Source: VMDJ01 sp038146785
Lineage (GTDB): Bacteria > Pseudomonadota > Gammaproteobacteria > Chromatiales > Chromatiaceae
Assembly (NCBI GenBank): GCA_038146785.1
Contig: JAYQSI010000001.1
Coordinates: 31,814-95,813 of the forward strand
Length of the DNA: 64,000 bases
Direction: 5' to 3'
A program made the translations under genes and the position numbers. The notes below the pieces were generated by a model. The model was not told the origin of the DNA and ran no database searches. It was given only the letters and a program-made list of their open reading frames with translations. Positions 46,503 to 55,646 of this stretch are shown here, one piece after another; position 1 is the stretch's first letter, and the number at the start of each line of letters is the position of its first letter.

Positions 46503-47021
46503 TTGTTTGTGGGTTTTGTCAACGCTCTAGGCGAATCATTATTTTCTGAATATTCCGCATGGTCTTCATGGGGGCATTCGCTTTTCAGTATCTTTGTTCT
46601 GTTTCTAACATTGGCATTGCTATTTGCTGCAATTTACCTAGCTTATCGTGTTTACCCTCAATTAAAAAAGAATGCCAAGTTTGCCTATGTGGCTGATGCA
46701 TTCAGTTGGATTATGTCCTTTGTGGTTGGTTGGGCCTTTTATGTAATGTTGCCGTACTCATGGGGTGGAGATGCGTTGTTGGATCCTAATATGCCAGTTG
46801 TAATGAGCTTTGGGATATTCACAACCATCTTCATTCTTCTTGGATCAATTGCTAAAGACCACTTAGAAGTGGTGGGGCTATGGAAGGAAGAGAGTGTTTC
46901 AGAGGTGGCTAAGAGAAGTTATACAGCTTGGATGCTGCTGCCTCTTGCGGTTCCTTTTATGGTTGTTTATCAAAGACTGCGTGCCTATAAAATCTATCAA
47001 GCGCGCTACAGGAGATCATAA
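46503..47021 (+). CDS. Integral membrane protein of unknown function
   Basis: 172 residues with four hydrophobic segments (about 25-50, 65-88, 98-118, 137-155). The start is a TTG at 46503 after GAGAGG; a GTG two codons later is an alternative. I do not recognise a family. Isolated between minus-strand genes, intact. Confidence 0.6.
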   Translation: MFVGFVNALGESLFSEYSAWSSWGHSLFSIFVLFLTLALLFAAIYLAYRVYPQLKKNAKFAYVADAFSWIMSFVVGWAFYVMLPYSWGGDALLDPNMPVVMSFGIFTTIFILLGSIAKDHLEVVGLWKEESVSEVAKRSYTAWMLLPLAVPFMVVYQRLRAYKIYQARYRRS

Positions 47022-47042
47022 TTGGTTCAGCAGGGTAATGAA

Positions 47043-47270
47043 TTATCCCTTGCGAATAAATTCGATCCAAACTCTCCAGCCAAGAACGACCAAAAAGCCG
47101 ACCCCAATAATTGTGGCAAACATGTCAGTAAATTGGATGCCTTTGAGCAAGCCAAGGTCAAACGAAAACGAGGCAAGAACTAATACAAAAACCGCCATTG
47201 CTACGACGACTCGCAGTGTCTTGCAGATACTACAACCCTGGCGTGGATAGCTTGGTGGTCGTTTAAACAC
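47043..47270 (-). CDS. Small membrane protein, unknown
   Basis: 75 residues with two membrane segments (about 21-40 and 48-68) and a cytoplasmic-side CSIC motif near residue 13. It is convergent with the preceding gene and divergent from the pomA promoter region. No family recognised. Confidence 0.5.
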   Translation of the reverse strand: MFKRPPSYPRQGCSICKTLRVVVAMAVFVLVLASFSFDLGLLKGIQFTDMFATIIGVGFLVVLGWRVWIEFIRKG

Positions 47271-47350
47271 GATTCTTCCTGGATCCTTTTACGATAAGTA
47301 AAAATAGCATATTAATATTTAGTCTAAGCCAACTTGGTTTAATATAAGGC

Positions 47351-47377
47351 TACATTTTTACGCTTTTTAGCCGATAA
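47351..47377 (+). promoter_or_regulatory. sigma28 promoter of pomA-pomB copy 2
   Basis: TACA, 15 bases, then a perfect GCCGATAA. It differs from the FliA consensus by one base in the -35. It lies 81 bases before the pomA start. Confidence 0.78.
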
Positions 47378-47458
47378 CATAGATGAGTTACAGGTTAATT
47401 TCTGGTGAAGGCCTATTTGCGTGGGCTAGCTAGTAAGCGCAGCTGAGGCAAAAACCCC

Positions 47459-48226
47459 ATGGATTTAGCAACCCTTATAGGCCTAATTGGCGCGGTATCA
47501 ACGATCGTAATGGCAATTGCGCTCGGTGGTTCTGCGGGCATGTTTGTGAACCCGCCTTCGATTGCAATTGTATTGGGTGGCACCCTGATGATCACCTTGA
47601 TGCGCTCATCATTGGCTAATTTCATTGGTGCAGTCGGCGTTGCAGGGCGCAGCTTCGGTAATCCACTCGATAAGCCTGAAGACCTGATTCAAAAGTTTGT
47701 TGAATATGCAGACATGGTCCGCAAAGACGGCATGATTGTGTTGGAATCCAAAGCCAGTGAAGAGAAAAATGAATTTATCAAGCGCGGCCTTGAGATGCTG
47801 GTGGACGGTAAGGATAAATCCTTTGTTCGAGGCCAGCTGACTAAAGATACTGAGCTGATGACCTTGCGTCATGAGCGAGGCTCAGATGTATGGGGAGCGA
47901 TTGGTGACTTTGCGCCAGCAATGGGCATGATTGGTACCTTGGTTGGCTTGGTACAGATGTTGGCAAACATGAGTGACCCGAAATCCATCGGCCCTGCAAT
48001 GGCGGTTGCACTGCTTACTACCTTATACGGTGCATTCCTCGCTAACGTCATTGCTTTCCCGATTCAGCAGAAGCTCAAGCAACGCATGGTAGATGAAGCC
48101 TTAAATAACGAGTTGGTTTTGACGGCACTGAGCTTCATGCAAGATGGTGGTAACCCACGAGTGCTTGAAGATAAGTTGTCGATCTACCTCGATCCCGTAG
48201 CGCGCGCTAAGTTGGCAAAAGGGTAA
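47459..48226 (+). CDS. pomA: Flagellar stator subunit PomA (MotA family)
   Basis: 255 residues with four membrane helices. The N-terminus (MDLATLIGLIGAVSTIVMAI) and GPAMAVALLTTLYGA match sodium-type PomA rather than proton-type MotA. The cytoplasmic loop with charged residues for FliG contact lies at about 75-150. With PomB it forms the ion-driven stator. Intact, unlike copy 1 at 39148. pomB follows after three bases. Confidence 0.93.
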   Translation: MDLATLIGLIGAVSTIVMAIALGGSAGMFVNPPSIAIVLGGTLMITLMRSSLANFIGAVGVAGRSFGNPLDKPEDLIQKFVEYADMVRKDGMIVLESKASEEKNEFIKRGLEMLVDGKDKSFVRGQLTKDTELMTLRHERGSDVWGAIGDFAPAMGMIGTLVGLVQMLANMSDPKSIGPAMAVALLTTLYGAFLANVIAFPIQQKLKQRMVDEALNNELVLTALSFMQDGGNPRVLEDKLSIYLDPVARAKLAKG

Positions 48227-48229
48227 GCC

Positions 48230-49402
48230 ATGCCTGAGCAGCAAGAGCCTATTCAACAAGAGGTGCCTGCTACCGATGCTGCACCTGTAGAGGTGTTGGT
48301 CGAAGAGGACTTGCCCGAGTCTGAAAAGAAATGTGAGCCCTGTAAGCCCAGTGCACCGCTTTGGATGGCAACCTTTGCGGATATGGCAACCTTGTTGATG
48401 GCTTTCTTCGTGCTAATTCTTTCATTTACAGAAGCTAGAAAGCTTAAATTTACCCAAGCAGCGGGCGCACTGAAGTCTGCCTTCGGTGTTCAATTTGACG
48501 TACAAACCTTTGAGCGCCCAGATGGCCATTTGGTTATCTCTAATAAATTCAGTTCCTCGATGTCAAATCCAACAGCGATTGTTTCTGTGGAGCAAAGTCG
48601 AGTAGACGAACTTGATCGTGAACGAGATCTTGATACAAATCGAAATCAGCGTACGCAGTCGAGTGTAAACACTGACCGATTGCAGTTAGAGAAATTGTTG
48701 GCAGAGTTTGTTGCCCGTGGTCAGGTGCAGATAAAAGAAGATAAAAACCGAGTGATTGTAGAAATGCATAAATTCGGTTCGGCTCAGGCTAACTTGGTCA
48801 AAGAAACAACCAGTATTGGCGGTGTTATGCCAGAAGAGAAGGTTGAGCTATTGCGTCGCGTTGCTAAGTTTCAAAAGACAGCCCAGTCACCTATACAGGT
48901 GATGGACTTTGAAAAGACGCAAAACTGGGCGCCTGATCTTCAACAGCAAAAAGAAAAGGCGGTCGCACAACGAATTCAAGAACTAAATGTTGAACTAGCC
49001 CGCGATATTGATAAAGGCTTGGTTGAGGTTGAACAAAACGGCAATCAGGTGATTGTCCGTTTGGTTGATAAAGCAACTTTTCCGGGTGGTGGAGCTGAGC
49101 TTAATAAATATAAAGGTATGGTATTACTTCGCAAAATTAGCAGGGTGATTGCTAAAAATGATGGCCAGGTGACAATTGAGGGTCATACGGGCGCAGGCAT
49201 TTTAGCGACCAATAACAAATATCCTTCTTCATGGGATCTATCGATTGCGCGTGCATCATCCATTGCTACAGCGCTAACTGACCAATACGGTATTTCTCAA
49301 GACAGGCTGGTTGTTAAGGGTTTCTCAGATACGAAACCATTGGCAAATAAGGATTCATCAAAGAATCGTCGTGTAGAGATCGTGATGGATTTAGAGCGCT
49401 AG
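48230..49402 (+). CDS. pomB: Flagellar stator subunit PomB (MotB family)
   Basis: 390 residues. A 45-residue cytoplasmic tail with a CEPC motif precedes the single membrane helix, where Asp51 in FADMATLLMAFF is the ion-binding residue. A long linker with plug region and a C-terminal OmpA-like peptidoglycan-binding domain (GHTGAGILA...SWDLSIARA...NRRVEIVMD) follow. It anchors the stator to the wall. The linker is longer than in Vibrio PomB. Intact; stop faces the second flgM. Confidence 0.93.
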   Translation: MPEQQEPIQQEVPATDAAPVEVLVEEDLPESEKKCEPCKPSAPLWMATFADMATLLMAFFVLILSFTEARKLKFTQAAGALKSAFGVQFDVQTFERPDGHLVISNKFSSSMSNPTAIVSVEQSRVDELDRERDLDTNRNQRTQSSVNTDRLQLEKLLAEFVARGQVQIKEDKNRVIVEMHKFGSAQANLVKETTSIGGVMPEEKVELLRRVAKFQKTAQSPIQVMDFEKTQNWAPDLQQQKEKAVAQRIQELNVELARDIDKGLVEVEQNGNQVIVRLVDKATFPGGGAELNKYKGMVLLRKISRVIAKNDGQVTIEGHTGAGILATNNKYPSSWDLSIARASSIATALTDQYGISQDRLVVKGFSDTKPLANKDSSKNRRVEIVMDLER

Positions 49403-49404
49403 TT

Positions 49405-49740
49405 TTAGCGTTTGATACCTGGCATAGGCTTAATAAAGCCTTCTAACTCAGTAAATCTCGCAGCAATCTTAGCTGCATCTAACGGATAGTCTCCAGCTGC
49501 GAGTAGTCGTTGTATCTTTGCGACTTTTTCATAATCGACTTTGTCAATTTGTTTAGGCAGCTTAGTCAGAGATTGGATTTGATGACTTTCACCGGATAAC
49601 TGCACGCGAGCACTAACCAATTCTGGTTTAGTCGGCTTGTTATTCGATTTTTGAGACAAAGAAAGTTCTCCCTTAGGTTTAACAAGGCTTGTTTCAGGTT
49701 TTTTCCCGATTTTTGAAAGAAACAGAATGTTGTCAGCCAT
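49405..49740 (-). CDS. FlgM-like anti-sigma28 factor, copy 2
   Basis: 111 residues. The C-terminal region VDYEKVAKIQRLLAAGDYPLDAAKIAARFTELEGFI aligns with the FlgM core of copy 1 (same GDYPLDA/GTYPLDA centre and helix pattern). The N-terminal half is unrelated and polar. It ends two bases from pomB and has its own sigma28-like promoter. A second FlgM could titrate FliA differently or act on another sigma factor; this is inference. Confidence 0.75.
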   Translation of the reverse strand: MADNILFLSKIGKKPETSLVKPKGELSLSQKSNNKPTKPELVSARVQLSGESHQIQSLTKLPKQIDKVDYEKVAKIQRLLAAGDYPLDAAKIAARFTELEGFIKPMPGIKR

Positions 49741-49772
49741 GCCAGCATCATCAAAACAGATCTATAAAAGAA

Positions 49773-49800
49773 CTATCGGCAAAAAAATTGCCTTTCTGTA
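49773..49800 (-). promoter_or_regulatory. sigma28-like promoter of flgM copy 2
   Basis: On the minus strand TACA, 16 bases with a T run, then GCCGATAG. The spacing is one base longer than consensus, perhaps by T-run slippage. It is 33 bases upstream of the flgM copy 2 ATG. Confidence 0.5.
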
Positions 49801-49930
49801 TAGCAAACCTCAAAAAAGCGGCAACGCCTTGCCATTTAATGCGGCTACAGCCACATATCCGTACTGAATTAGGCCCTGAAAATCGATTCAAATCCCCTTA
49901 AGTCATTGTTTTAATTTAATTAAATAGAGT

Positions 49931-49946
49931 TGGCACACCGCTTGCT
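49931..49946 (+). promoter_or_regulatory. sigma54 promoter of flgBCDE
   Basis: TGGCACACCGCTTGCT has the invariant GG and GC ten bases apart and matches TGGCAC-N5-TTGC well. It lies about 38 bases upstream of the flgB start, fitting class-II control by an FleQ/FlrC-type activator. Confidence 0.85.
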
Positions 49947-49983
49947 TACTACGGGTACAGGGTAAAAAAACATGGGGGCAGTA

Positions 49984-50370
49984 ATGCCACTTTTACAAAA
50001 TCCATTTGGGATTCACGAAAGAGCACTGACGTTGCGAGATATGCGTTCAACGATTCTTGCAGCAAACATGGCCAATGTGGATACGCCAAATTACAAGGCA
50101 CGCGATCTTAACTTTCGCGACATTTTACAAGGCACAGGTAGCGTCGACATCATGCAAGTTAATCATGAACGTCATATGAACTCGGAGTTTGCAGCTTCAG
50201 GCGGCAATCTACAGTTCCGCGTACCAAATTCACCGTCACTAAACGGCAACACCGTCGAAATTGACGTTGAGCAGAACCAGTACCTTGATAACGCGATGCG
50301 TTACCAAGCGACATTAACGTTCCTCAATAGTCGTATTAGTGGAATCAAACAAGCGTTGAGAGGTGAATAA
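49984..50370 (+). CDS. flgB: Flagellar proximal rod protein FlgB
   Basis: 128 residues from the ATG at 49984, with GGGGG as ribosome site; an ATG 12 bases upstream is possible. The family start (NPFGIHERALTLRDMRSTILAANMANVDTPNYKARD) and the C-terminal helix are intact. First gene of the sigma54-driven rod/hook unit. Confidence 0.93.
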   Translation: MPLLQNPFGIHERALTLRDMRSTILAANMANVDTPNYKARDLNFRDILQGTGSVDIMQVNHERHMNSEFAASGGNLQFRVPNSPSLNGNTVEIDVEQNQYLDNAMRYQATLTFLNSRISGIKQALRGE

Positions 50371-50372
50371 GC

Positions 50373-50783
50373 ATGTCTTTCTTTGATGTTTTAGGTATCG
50401 CTGGCTCTGGCATGAATGCGCAAATGGTGCGTATGAATGCAATTTCTTCCAACTAGGCAAACGTTGGTGTTCCGGCAACAACAGAAGCTGAGGCTTACAA
50501 AGCTAAGCGCCCAATTTTTAGAACCATCTATGACAACACATCCGATGTCTATCGAGCAGGCGTATCAGTAGATGGCATTACACGCAGTTTGAAGGAAAAC
50601 GAACGTAAGTTCGCTCCGGAAAATCCGATGGCAGACGACGAGGGCTATATCTATATGTCCAACGTTAACTCGATCGAAGAGATGATGGATATGACCATTT
50701 CATCTCGAGCTTATCAATCCAATGCTGAAGTGATTAATACCGCTAAAAAGCTCGTATTAAACACACTTCGTTTAGGCCAGTAA
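50373..50783 (+). pseudogene. flgC: Flagellar rod protein FlgC with internal amber codon
   Basis: Read in one frame from ATG at 50373 the product is a normal FlgC (MSFFDVLGIAGSGMNAQMVR ... YIYMSNVNSIEEMMDM ... TLRLGQ) of 136 codons, except for TAG at codon 28, where family members have Leu or Ile in SSN-x-ANV. A single T-to-A change (TTG to TAG) explains it. No frameshift is visible. It starts two bases after flgB. FlgC is an essential rod part. Confidence 0.88.
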
Positions 50784-50798
50784 TAAGGAATTATTGTT

Positions 50799-51467
50799 AT
50801 GGCAGTTTCAGCAATTAGTTCAATACCACGTTTTGAGAATCAAGCTACCGCTGAGGTCGATCGTACGTCAGTGCTTGGCCAAGAAGATTTTCTAACGTTG
50901 ATGACGACTCAGTTGATGAATCAAGATCCGCTGCAACCGATGGAAAACGGCGAGTTTCTTGCCCAAATGGCTCAGTTTTCCACAGTCAACGGCATCACTG
51001 AGATGAATCAGTCTATTCAGGGAATGTCCGAGAATTTCTCGGCTCAACGTCTGATGCAGGCTGGTGGTCTTATCGATAAAAGTGCGTTGGTAGAAGGTAA
51101 GTCGACTCAGCTCAATGCTGATAAAGGTTTACGTGGTGCCTTTGTGCTTGATCGAGCAACCGATGGTACGCAAGTCATCATTCGTAATGCACGTGGTGAA
51201 GTAGTGCATACCGAAGCGCTTGGTATCAAATTTACCGGTACACATGAATTTAGCTGGGATGGCGTTATGGATAACGGTGTTCAGGCTGATCCAGGTGATT
51301 ACTTCGTCGAAGTCAATGCCTTGGAGAATGGTGAGCTCTATGAGCCACAAACACTCGTCTATTCCAACATCAATGCTATTTCAGCAGGCCCAAGTGGTGA
51401 GCTTGTGCTTGAAGTGGCGGGTATTGGCAATCTGCCATTTGCAGATGTCTACCGCGTTGCTAACTAA
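50799..51467 (+). CDS. flgD: Flagellar hook assembly scaffold FlgD
   Basis: 222 residues, intact. The conserved N-terminal FlgD domain (LGQEDFLTLMTTQLMNQDPLQPMENGEFLAQMAQFST) and the C-terminal FlgD Ig-like/Tudor region (GTHEFSWDGVMDNGVQADPGDYFV) are complete. FlgD caps the growing hook and is needed for FlgE polymerisation. Confidence 0.95.
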   Translation: MAVSAISSIPRFENQATAEVDRTSVLGQEDFLTLMTTQLMNQDPLQPMENGEFLAQMAQFSTVNGITEMNQSIQGMSENFSAQRLMQAGGLIDKSALVEGKSTQLNADKGLRGAFVLDRATDGTQVIIRNARGEVVHTEALGIKFTGTHEFSWDGVMDNGVQADPGDYFVEVNALENGELYEPQTLVYSNINAISAGPSGELVLEVAGIGNLPFADVYRVAN

Positions 51468-51509
51468 CCATATTCGTATTTCTGAAGGGAAATAAAAAAG
51501 GAGAAACAC

Positions 51510-53831
51510 ATGTCATTCTATACGTCGTTGACAGGTCTAAATTCAGCAACCAAGCAGTTGTCTGTAACTTCTAACAACATTGCTAACGTTGGTACTACCG
51601 CATTTAAGCGATCACGTGTCGACTTTGGCGATATTTTCTCAACCTCAGCCCTGCAGAAGTCTTCAAGCTTAGTAGGTCAGGGTGTGTTAACCAAAGCGGT
51701 TAGCCAAGAGTTTACCCAAGGTAATATTTCAACCTCGGGTAGCGCATTAGATATGTCGATCACCGGTGACGGTTTCTTCCCAATGAAAACCGCTGATGGT
51801 ACCGGTGAGATCTATAGCCGTAACGGCTCATTCATGTTGAACGAGTTAAACCAGGTGGTGAACTCACAAGGTGCTCGTTTACAAGCTGCAGCGGTTGACT
51901 CTGCAGGTAAAGCGGATACAGGTGATATGGGCATCTTGACTATTCCAAGTCGAACAATTGGTGATGCGGAAAAACTACGCAAATGGATCTGGCGCTTAAC
52001 TTGCCAGCTGATGCGAAAGTTATCACTGCAACATTTGATAAAAATGATCCAACAACCTATAACGAAAGTACGTCGATGACAGTTTATGACTCAGCGGGTA
52101 CAGCGTATTTGGCCACGGTTTATTACGTTAAAACTCAAGATGCAACCGCTAACCAACCAGAAAGTAAGTGGCAAACACACTTTTATGTTGGCGATACAGA
52201 ATTTTCACCTTCGTTTCAGCAAGCTCAAAATTCAGATGGCGAGTTTATGTATATGGATAAATATGGAGATATAAGCTATGGCGCTGCAGTGGCTACATCT
52301 CTTAAGTTTCCCTCGTATCGATTTGATAATAACGTTGGAAAAATTGAATCAGAACCAGCAAAAGTTATTGCTAGCTCGCAATAGTTACCGGGCTGGAATG
52401 CAGCAAATGAAACACTAGGCGATGGCTCTACGGCTGTAACCTTTACATTGGAACTTGATGGGCCTTATATGATACAGATAGTGATGGCATTCAAGACAGT
52501 GGTGAAAGCTTATGGTCTCAGTCCTTTACGATTACTCCAGCTGCCAACACAGATGTTGAGACTTTATAGCTGACGTTAACGAAACATTAGCAAAATTCTG
52601 GGGCCCTAAGGGTGTTTATGGTGCAAAGATGTCGTACCAGGGCGGTACCTTTACTTCAGAGTCTGGTACTAGGGTGACACTTCAAGTTTGACTGCTGGCT
52701 GGTGCAACTGAGTTTGGTTTTAAAACAACTGAAGAACAGGGCCGCGGTCACCGGATGAGGCTACAAGAGGAAAGGTATCAAGAGCCAGCAACTTTGATTA
52801 CTCAGCCTGTAGCGATGCTGCCTAATGGAAGGCTGGCGCTCGAAGAAAACATCACTTTTGCAGTAAATGTTGATGGCTATACAGGTTCTATTGAGCTTGA
52901 TATTGGTGATGCAACACTGGGTGGTGAATATCCAGATCCTGCAAAAGTAGCGACATACTTACAAAGCCAATTTGATGATTCAAATAATGGGCTAGATTTT
53001 CTTGGTGTGACTGTTGCGTTGGGGGATGAGGTTGCGCAAACCTTTAGCTTTAGTACAGGCTCTACAGGTGGAGAAGCTTTTATTGAGGTTGTGCCTGCAT
53101 CTTTATCAGAAACTATGGGTTTGAAAGGTGTTACTTCCGCATTTGGCTCAACATCTACATGGGTAGATTAGAGCAAAATACAAACTCATCGGGTTCAGCT
53201 CTTTATACCGATTGGGGCGCAGATAGTAATTGGAAAGAAGTGACTGATTCGGCTGGTTCTCAAAAGCCTTCCGCAGGTTCCAGTATTCTTAGATCCAGGT
53301 GAATTAACCTTTAATGTTTCAGGTGAGTTAATTTCTCCTGTCCTCTCTGCAATGCCATGGACTGCTAGTGAGGCTGGTACTGCTGTGGGTTCGATGAAAG
53401 TTGCTTTTGCAGGAACAGGTATGTCGGGCTCGGTTTTGACCATCCTGGGTCAAAAGCAAGATGGCTCTCCAGAAGGTGACTTAATCGGTATAGATATTGG
53501 TGATGACGGTTCGGTAACAGCAAGCTACTCAAACGGCAACCAGAAGGATATCGGCAAGGTTGTTCTTGCGAACTTTACTAACGCTGCAGGTTTACGTCAG
53601 ATGGGTGACTCGAGCTTCTTGGCCTCTGGTACCTCAGGCGTTGCACGTCTCGGTGAAGCAGGTTCGTCTGGTTTCGGTTCAGTTCGTTCTGGCTCTATCG
53701 AGCGTTCAAACGTCGATTTGACACAAGAATTGGTAGATCTGATTGCTGCTCAACGTAACTTCCAAGCGAATGCGAAGGCGATTGAGACATCAAATACCCT
53801 GACCCAGGCCATCATGAATATTCGCGGATAA
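51510..53831 (+). pseudogene. flgE: Flagellar hook protein FlgE, multiply broken, unusually long
   Basis: The N-terminal hook motif (SFYTSLTGLNSATKQLSVTSNNIANVGTTAFK) and C-terminal motif (SGSIERSNVDLTQELVDLIAAQRNFQANAKAIET) are intact at the two ends of a span of about 770 codons. Between them the frame breaks near 51,980, meets TAG at 52382, and shifts or stops several more times (near 52,460, 52,560, 52,680, 53,160 and 53,275). The stretches between stay protein-like (YESTSMTVYDSAG; LTFNVSGELISPVLSA). FlgE of E. coli has about 400 residues, so a large central insertion, probably extra surface domains, is present. Confidence 0.85.
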
Positions 53832-53861
53832 TTTATCTAACAATATTCGGTTGGTTTTTTT

Positions 53862-53897
53862 GCCCTCTTTGCTCTGCATTGAGGGGCTTTTATTTTT
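53862..53897 (+). terminator. Terminator after flgE
   Basis: GCCCTC pairs with GAGGGGC (one bulged G) and is followed by TTTTATTTTT. It ends flgBCDE directly before the next sigma54 promoter. Confidence 0.65.
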
Positions 53898-53912
53898 GGC
53901 ACGGTTGCTGCA
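53897..53912 (+). promoter_or_regulatory. sigma54 promoter of flgF
   Basis: TGGCACGGTTGCTGCA has a perfect TGGCACG -24 region and GC ten bases after GG. It stands 81 bases upstream of flgF and follows the flgE terminator. Confidence 0.85.
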
Positions 53913-53992
53913 TTACTTCTTCTACAAACAGGGTATTCGTCGTTTTGGTGACAAAGCGGCAAAAAATTTCCGCCTAGAACGGAGTAATAAAA

Positions 53993-54748
53993 ATGGATAA
54001 GTTAATTTTTACAACCTTAAACGGTATGAAGGTTGTTGAGCAGCGCCAAGCCGTTACTTATAACGAGCTGGCGAATGTCAGTACGGTTGGTTTTAAAAAA
54101 GACAACCTCACCCGGAACATGATTTATGATTTGGTTGCTGATAATCAGCTAGATACGCGTACTTTTCCCAATTGTATTAGGTGATAACATTGTTGATTTA
54201 ACACCAGGTTCAATGCAGCAAACAGGCGGTGATCTGGATTTTTATATTTCCGGTAAAGGCCTCTTTGGAGTTCAGGCAACAGATGGCACTGAGGCGTATA
54301 CCCGTCGCGGTGATATGAAGCTAACAGCTAATGGTTTGTTAACAACCGGTGCTGGTGATTTAGTTTTAGGTGATAACGGTCCAATTACCATTCCTCCCTC
54401 ACAAAGCATTGATGTTTCGCCTGATGGCACGATTCGAGCCATTTTGTTGGGAGATCCAACCTTTACGCTCGTCGAAATTGATCGCTTTAAGTTGGTTAAT
54501 GCGGAAAACGTTCCGATGAAGCTGCGACCAGATGGTCTTTATAACGCAGTGAGTAACGAAATATTAGAACCTGATGCTGCCCATAACCCTAACTAAAGGG
54601 CGCGCTTGAGGGTAGTGCAGTCTCACCTGTTGAGGCAATGGTTCAGATGATCAAAGACGCGCGTGAATACGAAATGCATGTTCGGGTTATTCGAAATGTG
54701 AAAGAGTTATCAACATCGAGTTCGAACATGCTCCGACTGGATTCGTAA
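53993..54748 (+). pseudogene. flgF: Flagellar rod protein FlgF, frameshifted
   Basis: Start MDKLIFTTLNGMKVVEQRQAV is normal for FlgF. The frame breaks near 54,165, continues as VDLTPGSMQQTGGDLDFYI to 54,590, and shifts again to ALEGSAVSPVEAMVQMIKDAREYEMHVR, ending at TAA 54,746-54,748. The total of about 252 codons is the normal FlgF length. At least two indels. Confidence 0.88.
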
Positions 54749-54750
54749 CT

Positions 54751-54766
54751 TGGCACGGAACTTGAA
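54751..54766 (+). promoter_or_regulatory. sigma54-like site upstream of flgG, -12 element altered
   Basis: TGGCACGGAACTTGAA matches TGGCACG-N4-TTGCW except that the essential GC of the -12 element is GA. It lies between flgF and flgG. Either a former promoter inactivated by a point mutation or coincidence. Confidence 0.4.
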
Positions 54767-54836
54767 GGTATCTCTTTGAAAACAGGGTAATACGGCAAAA
54801 ATTGCCACATAAGTAAAAATACAGGGGTAAGAAACA

Positions 54837-55622
54837 ATGGATGCAACACTTTGGATTGCGAAAACTGGCTTAGATGCGCAACACACGCGCATGTCAGTGA
54901 TTTCGAATAACTTGGCTAACGTCAATACGATGGGCTTCAAGCGCGATCGCGCCGTTTTTGAAGATCTGCTCTATCAGAAGGTCCGCCAGCCGGGTGGTCA
55001 AACATCAGTGAATACGGATTCACCAACCGGTTTGATGATTGGTACGGGTACCCGTGTTGTATCTACGGAGAAACTTCATACACAAGGCAATTTGGTTCAA
55101 ACCAATAATGCGCTAGATATGGCGATTGATGGTTCAGGTTTCTTCCAGGTGCTTCGTCCAGATGCCACTATCGGTTACACCCGTGATGGTTCGTTCAAAA
55201 TGAATGCAGATGGTGAATTGGTAACTGCAGGTGGTTTGCGTTTGCAGCCACAGGTTGCGATCCCAACTGATGCGAGCGCTATCACGATCGGTGCTGATGG
55301 CACGATTTCAGTGAGTCGTTATGGTCAAAATGGACAGACCATTATCGGTAACGTTCAAGTCGCTATGTTTATGAACCCAGCGGGTTTAGAGCCACTTGGT
55401 CAAAACTTGTATGCCGAAACCGCAGCAAGTGGTGTAGCTCAATTGATGACCCCGAGTGAAGCGGGAGCTGGTTCATTGATTCAAGGATCACTTGAAGCAT
55501 CAAACGTCAACGTGGTTGAAGAGATGGTCAACATGATCGAGGCGCAACGTGCTTATGAGGTTAACTCTAAGTCGATCGCTGCTGCTGACCAAATGCTTAA
55601 GTTTGTGAATAACAACCTCTAA
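54837..55622 (+). CDS. flgG: Flagellar distal rod protein FlgG
   Basis: 261 residues, intact and of exactly the usual length. N-terminal DATLWIAKTGLDAQHTRMSVISNNLANVNTMGFKRDRA and C-terminal EASNVNVVEEMVNMIEAQRAYEVNSKSI are typical. One of the few undamaged rod genes here. Confidence 0.96.
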   Translation: MDATLWIAKTGLDAQHTRMSVISNNLANVNTMGFKRDRAVFEDLLYQKVRQPGGQTSVNTDSPTGLMIGTGTRVVSTEKLHTQGNLVQTNNALDMAIDGSGFFQVLRPDATIGYTRDGSFKMNADGELVTAGGLRLQPQVAIPTDASAITIGADGTISVSRYGQNGQTIIGNVQVAMFMNPAGLEPLGQNLYAETAASGVAQLMTPSEAGAGSLIQGSLEASNVNVVEEMVNMIEAQRAYEVNSKSIAAADQMLKFVNNNL

Positions 55623-55646
55623 GAGAGCCTTAGTGGAGAGTAAGTC

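Noticed and set aside
50373..53171. In-frame TAG codons in flgC and flgE as genetic recoding of amber
   Set aside because: Intact genes in the window end at TAG (for example the U32 gene, trpA and pomB), and flgL has an in-frame TAA while other genes have indels, so amber recoding does not explain the pattern.
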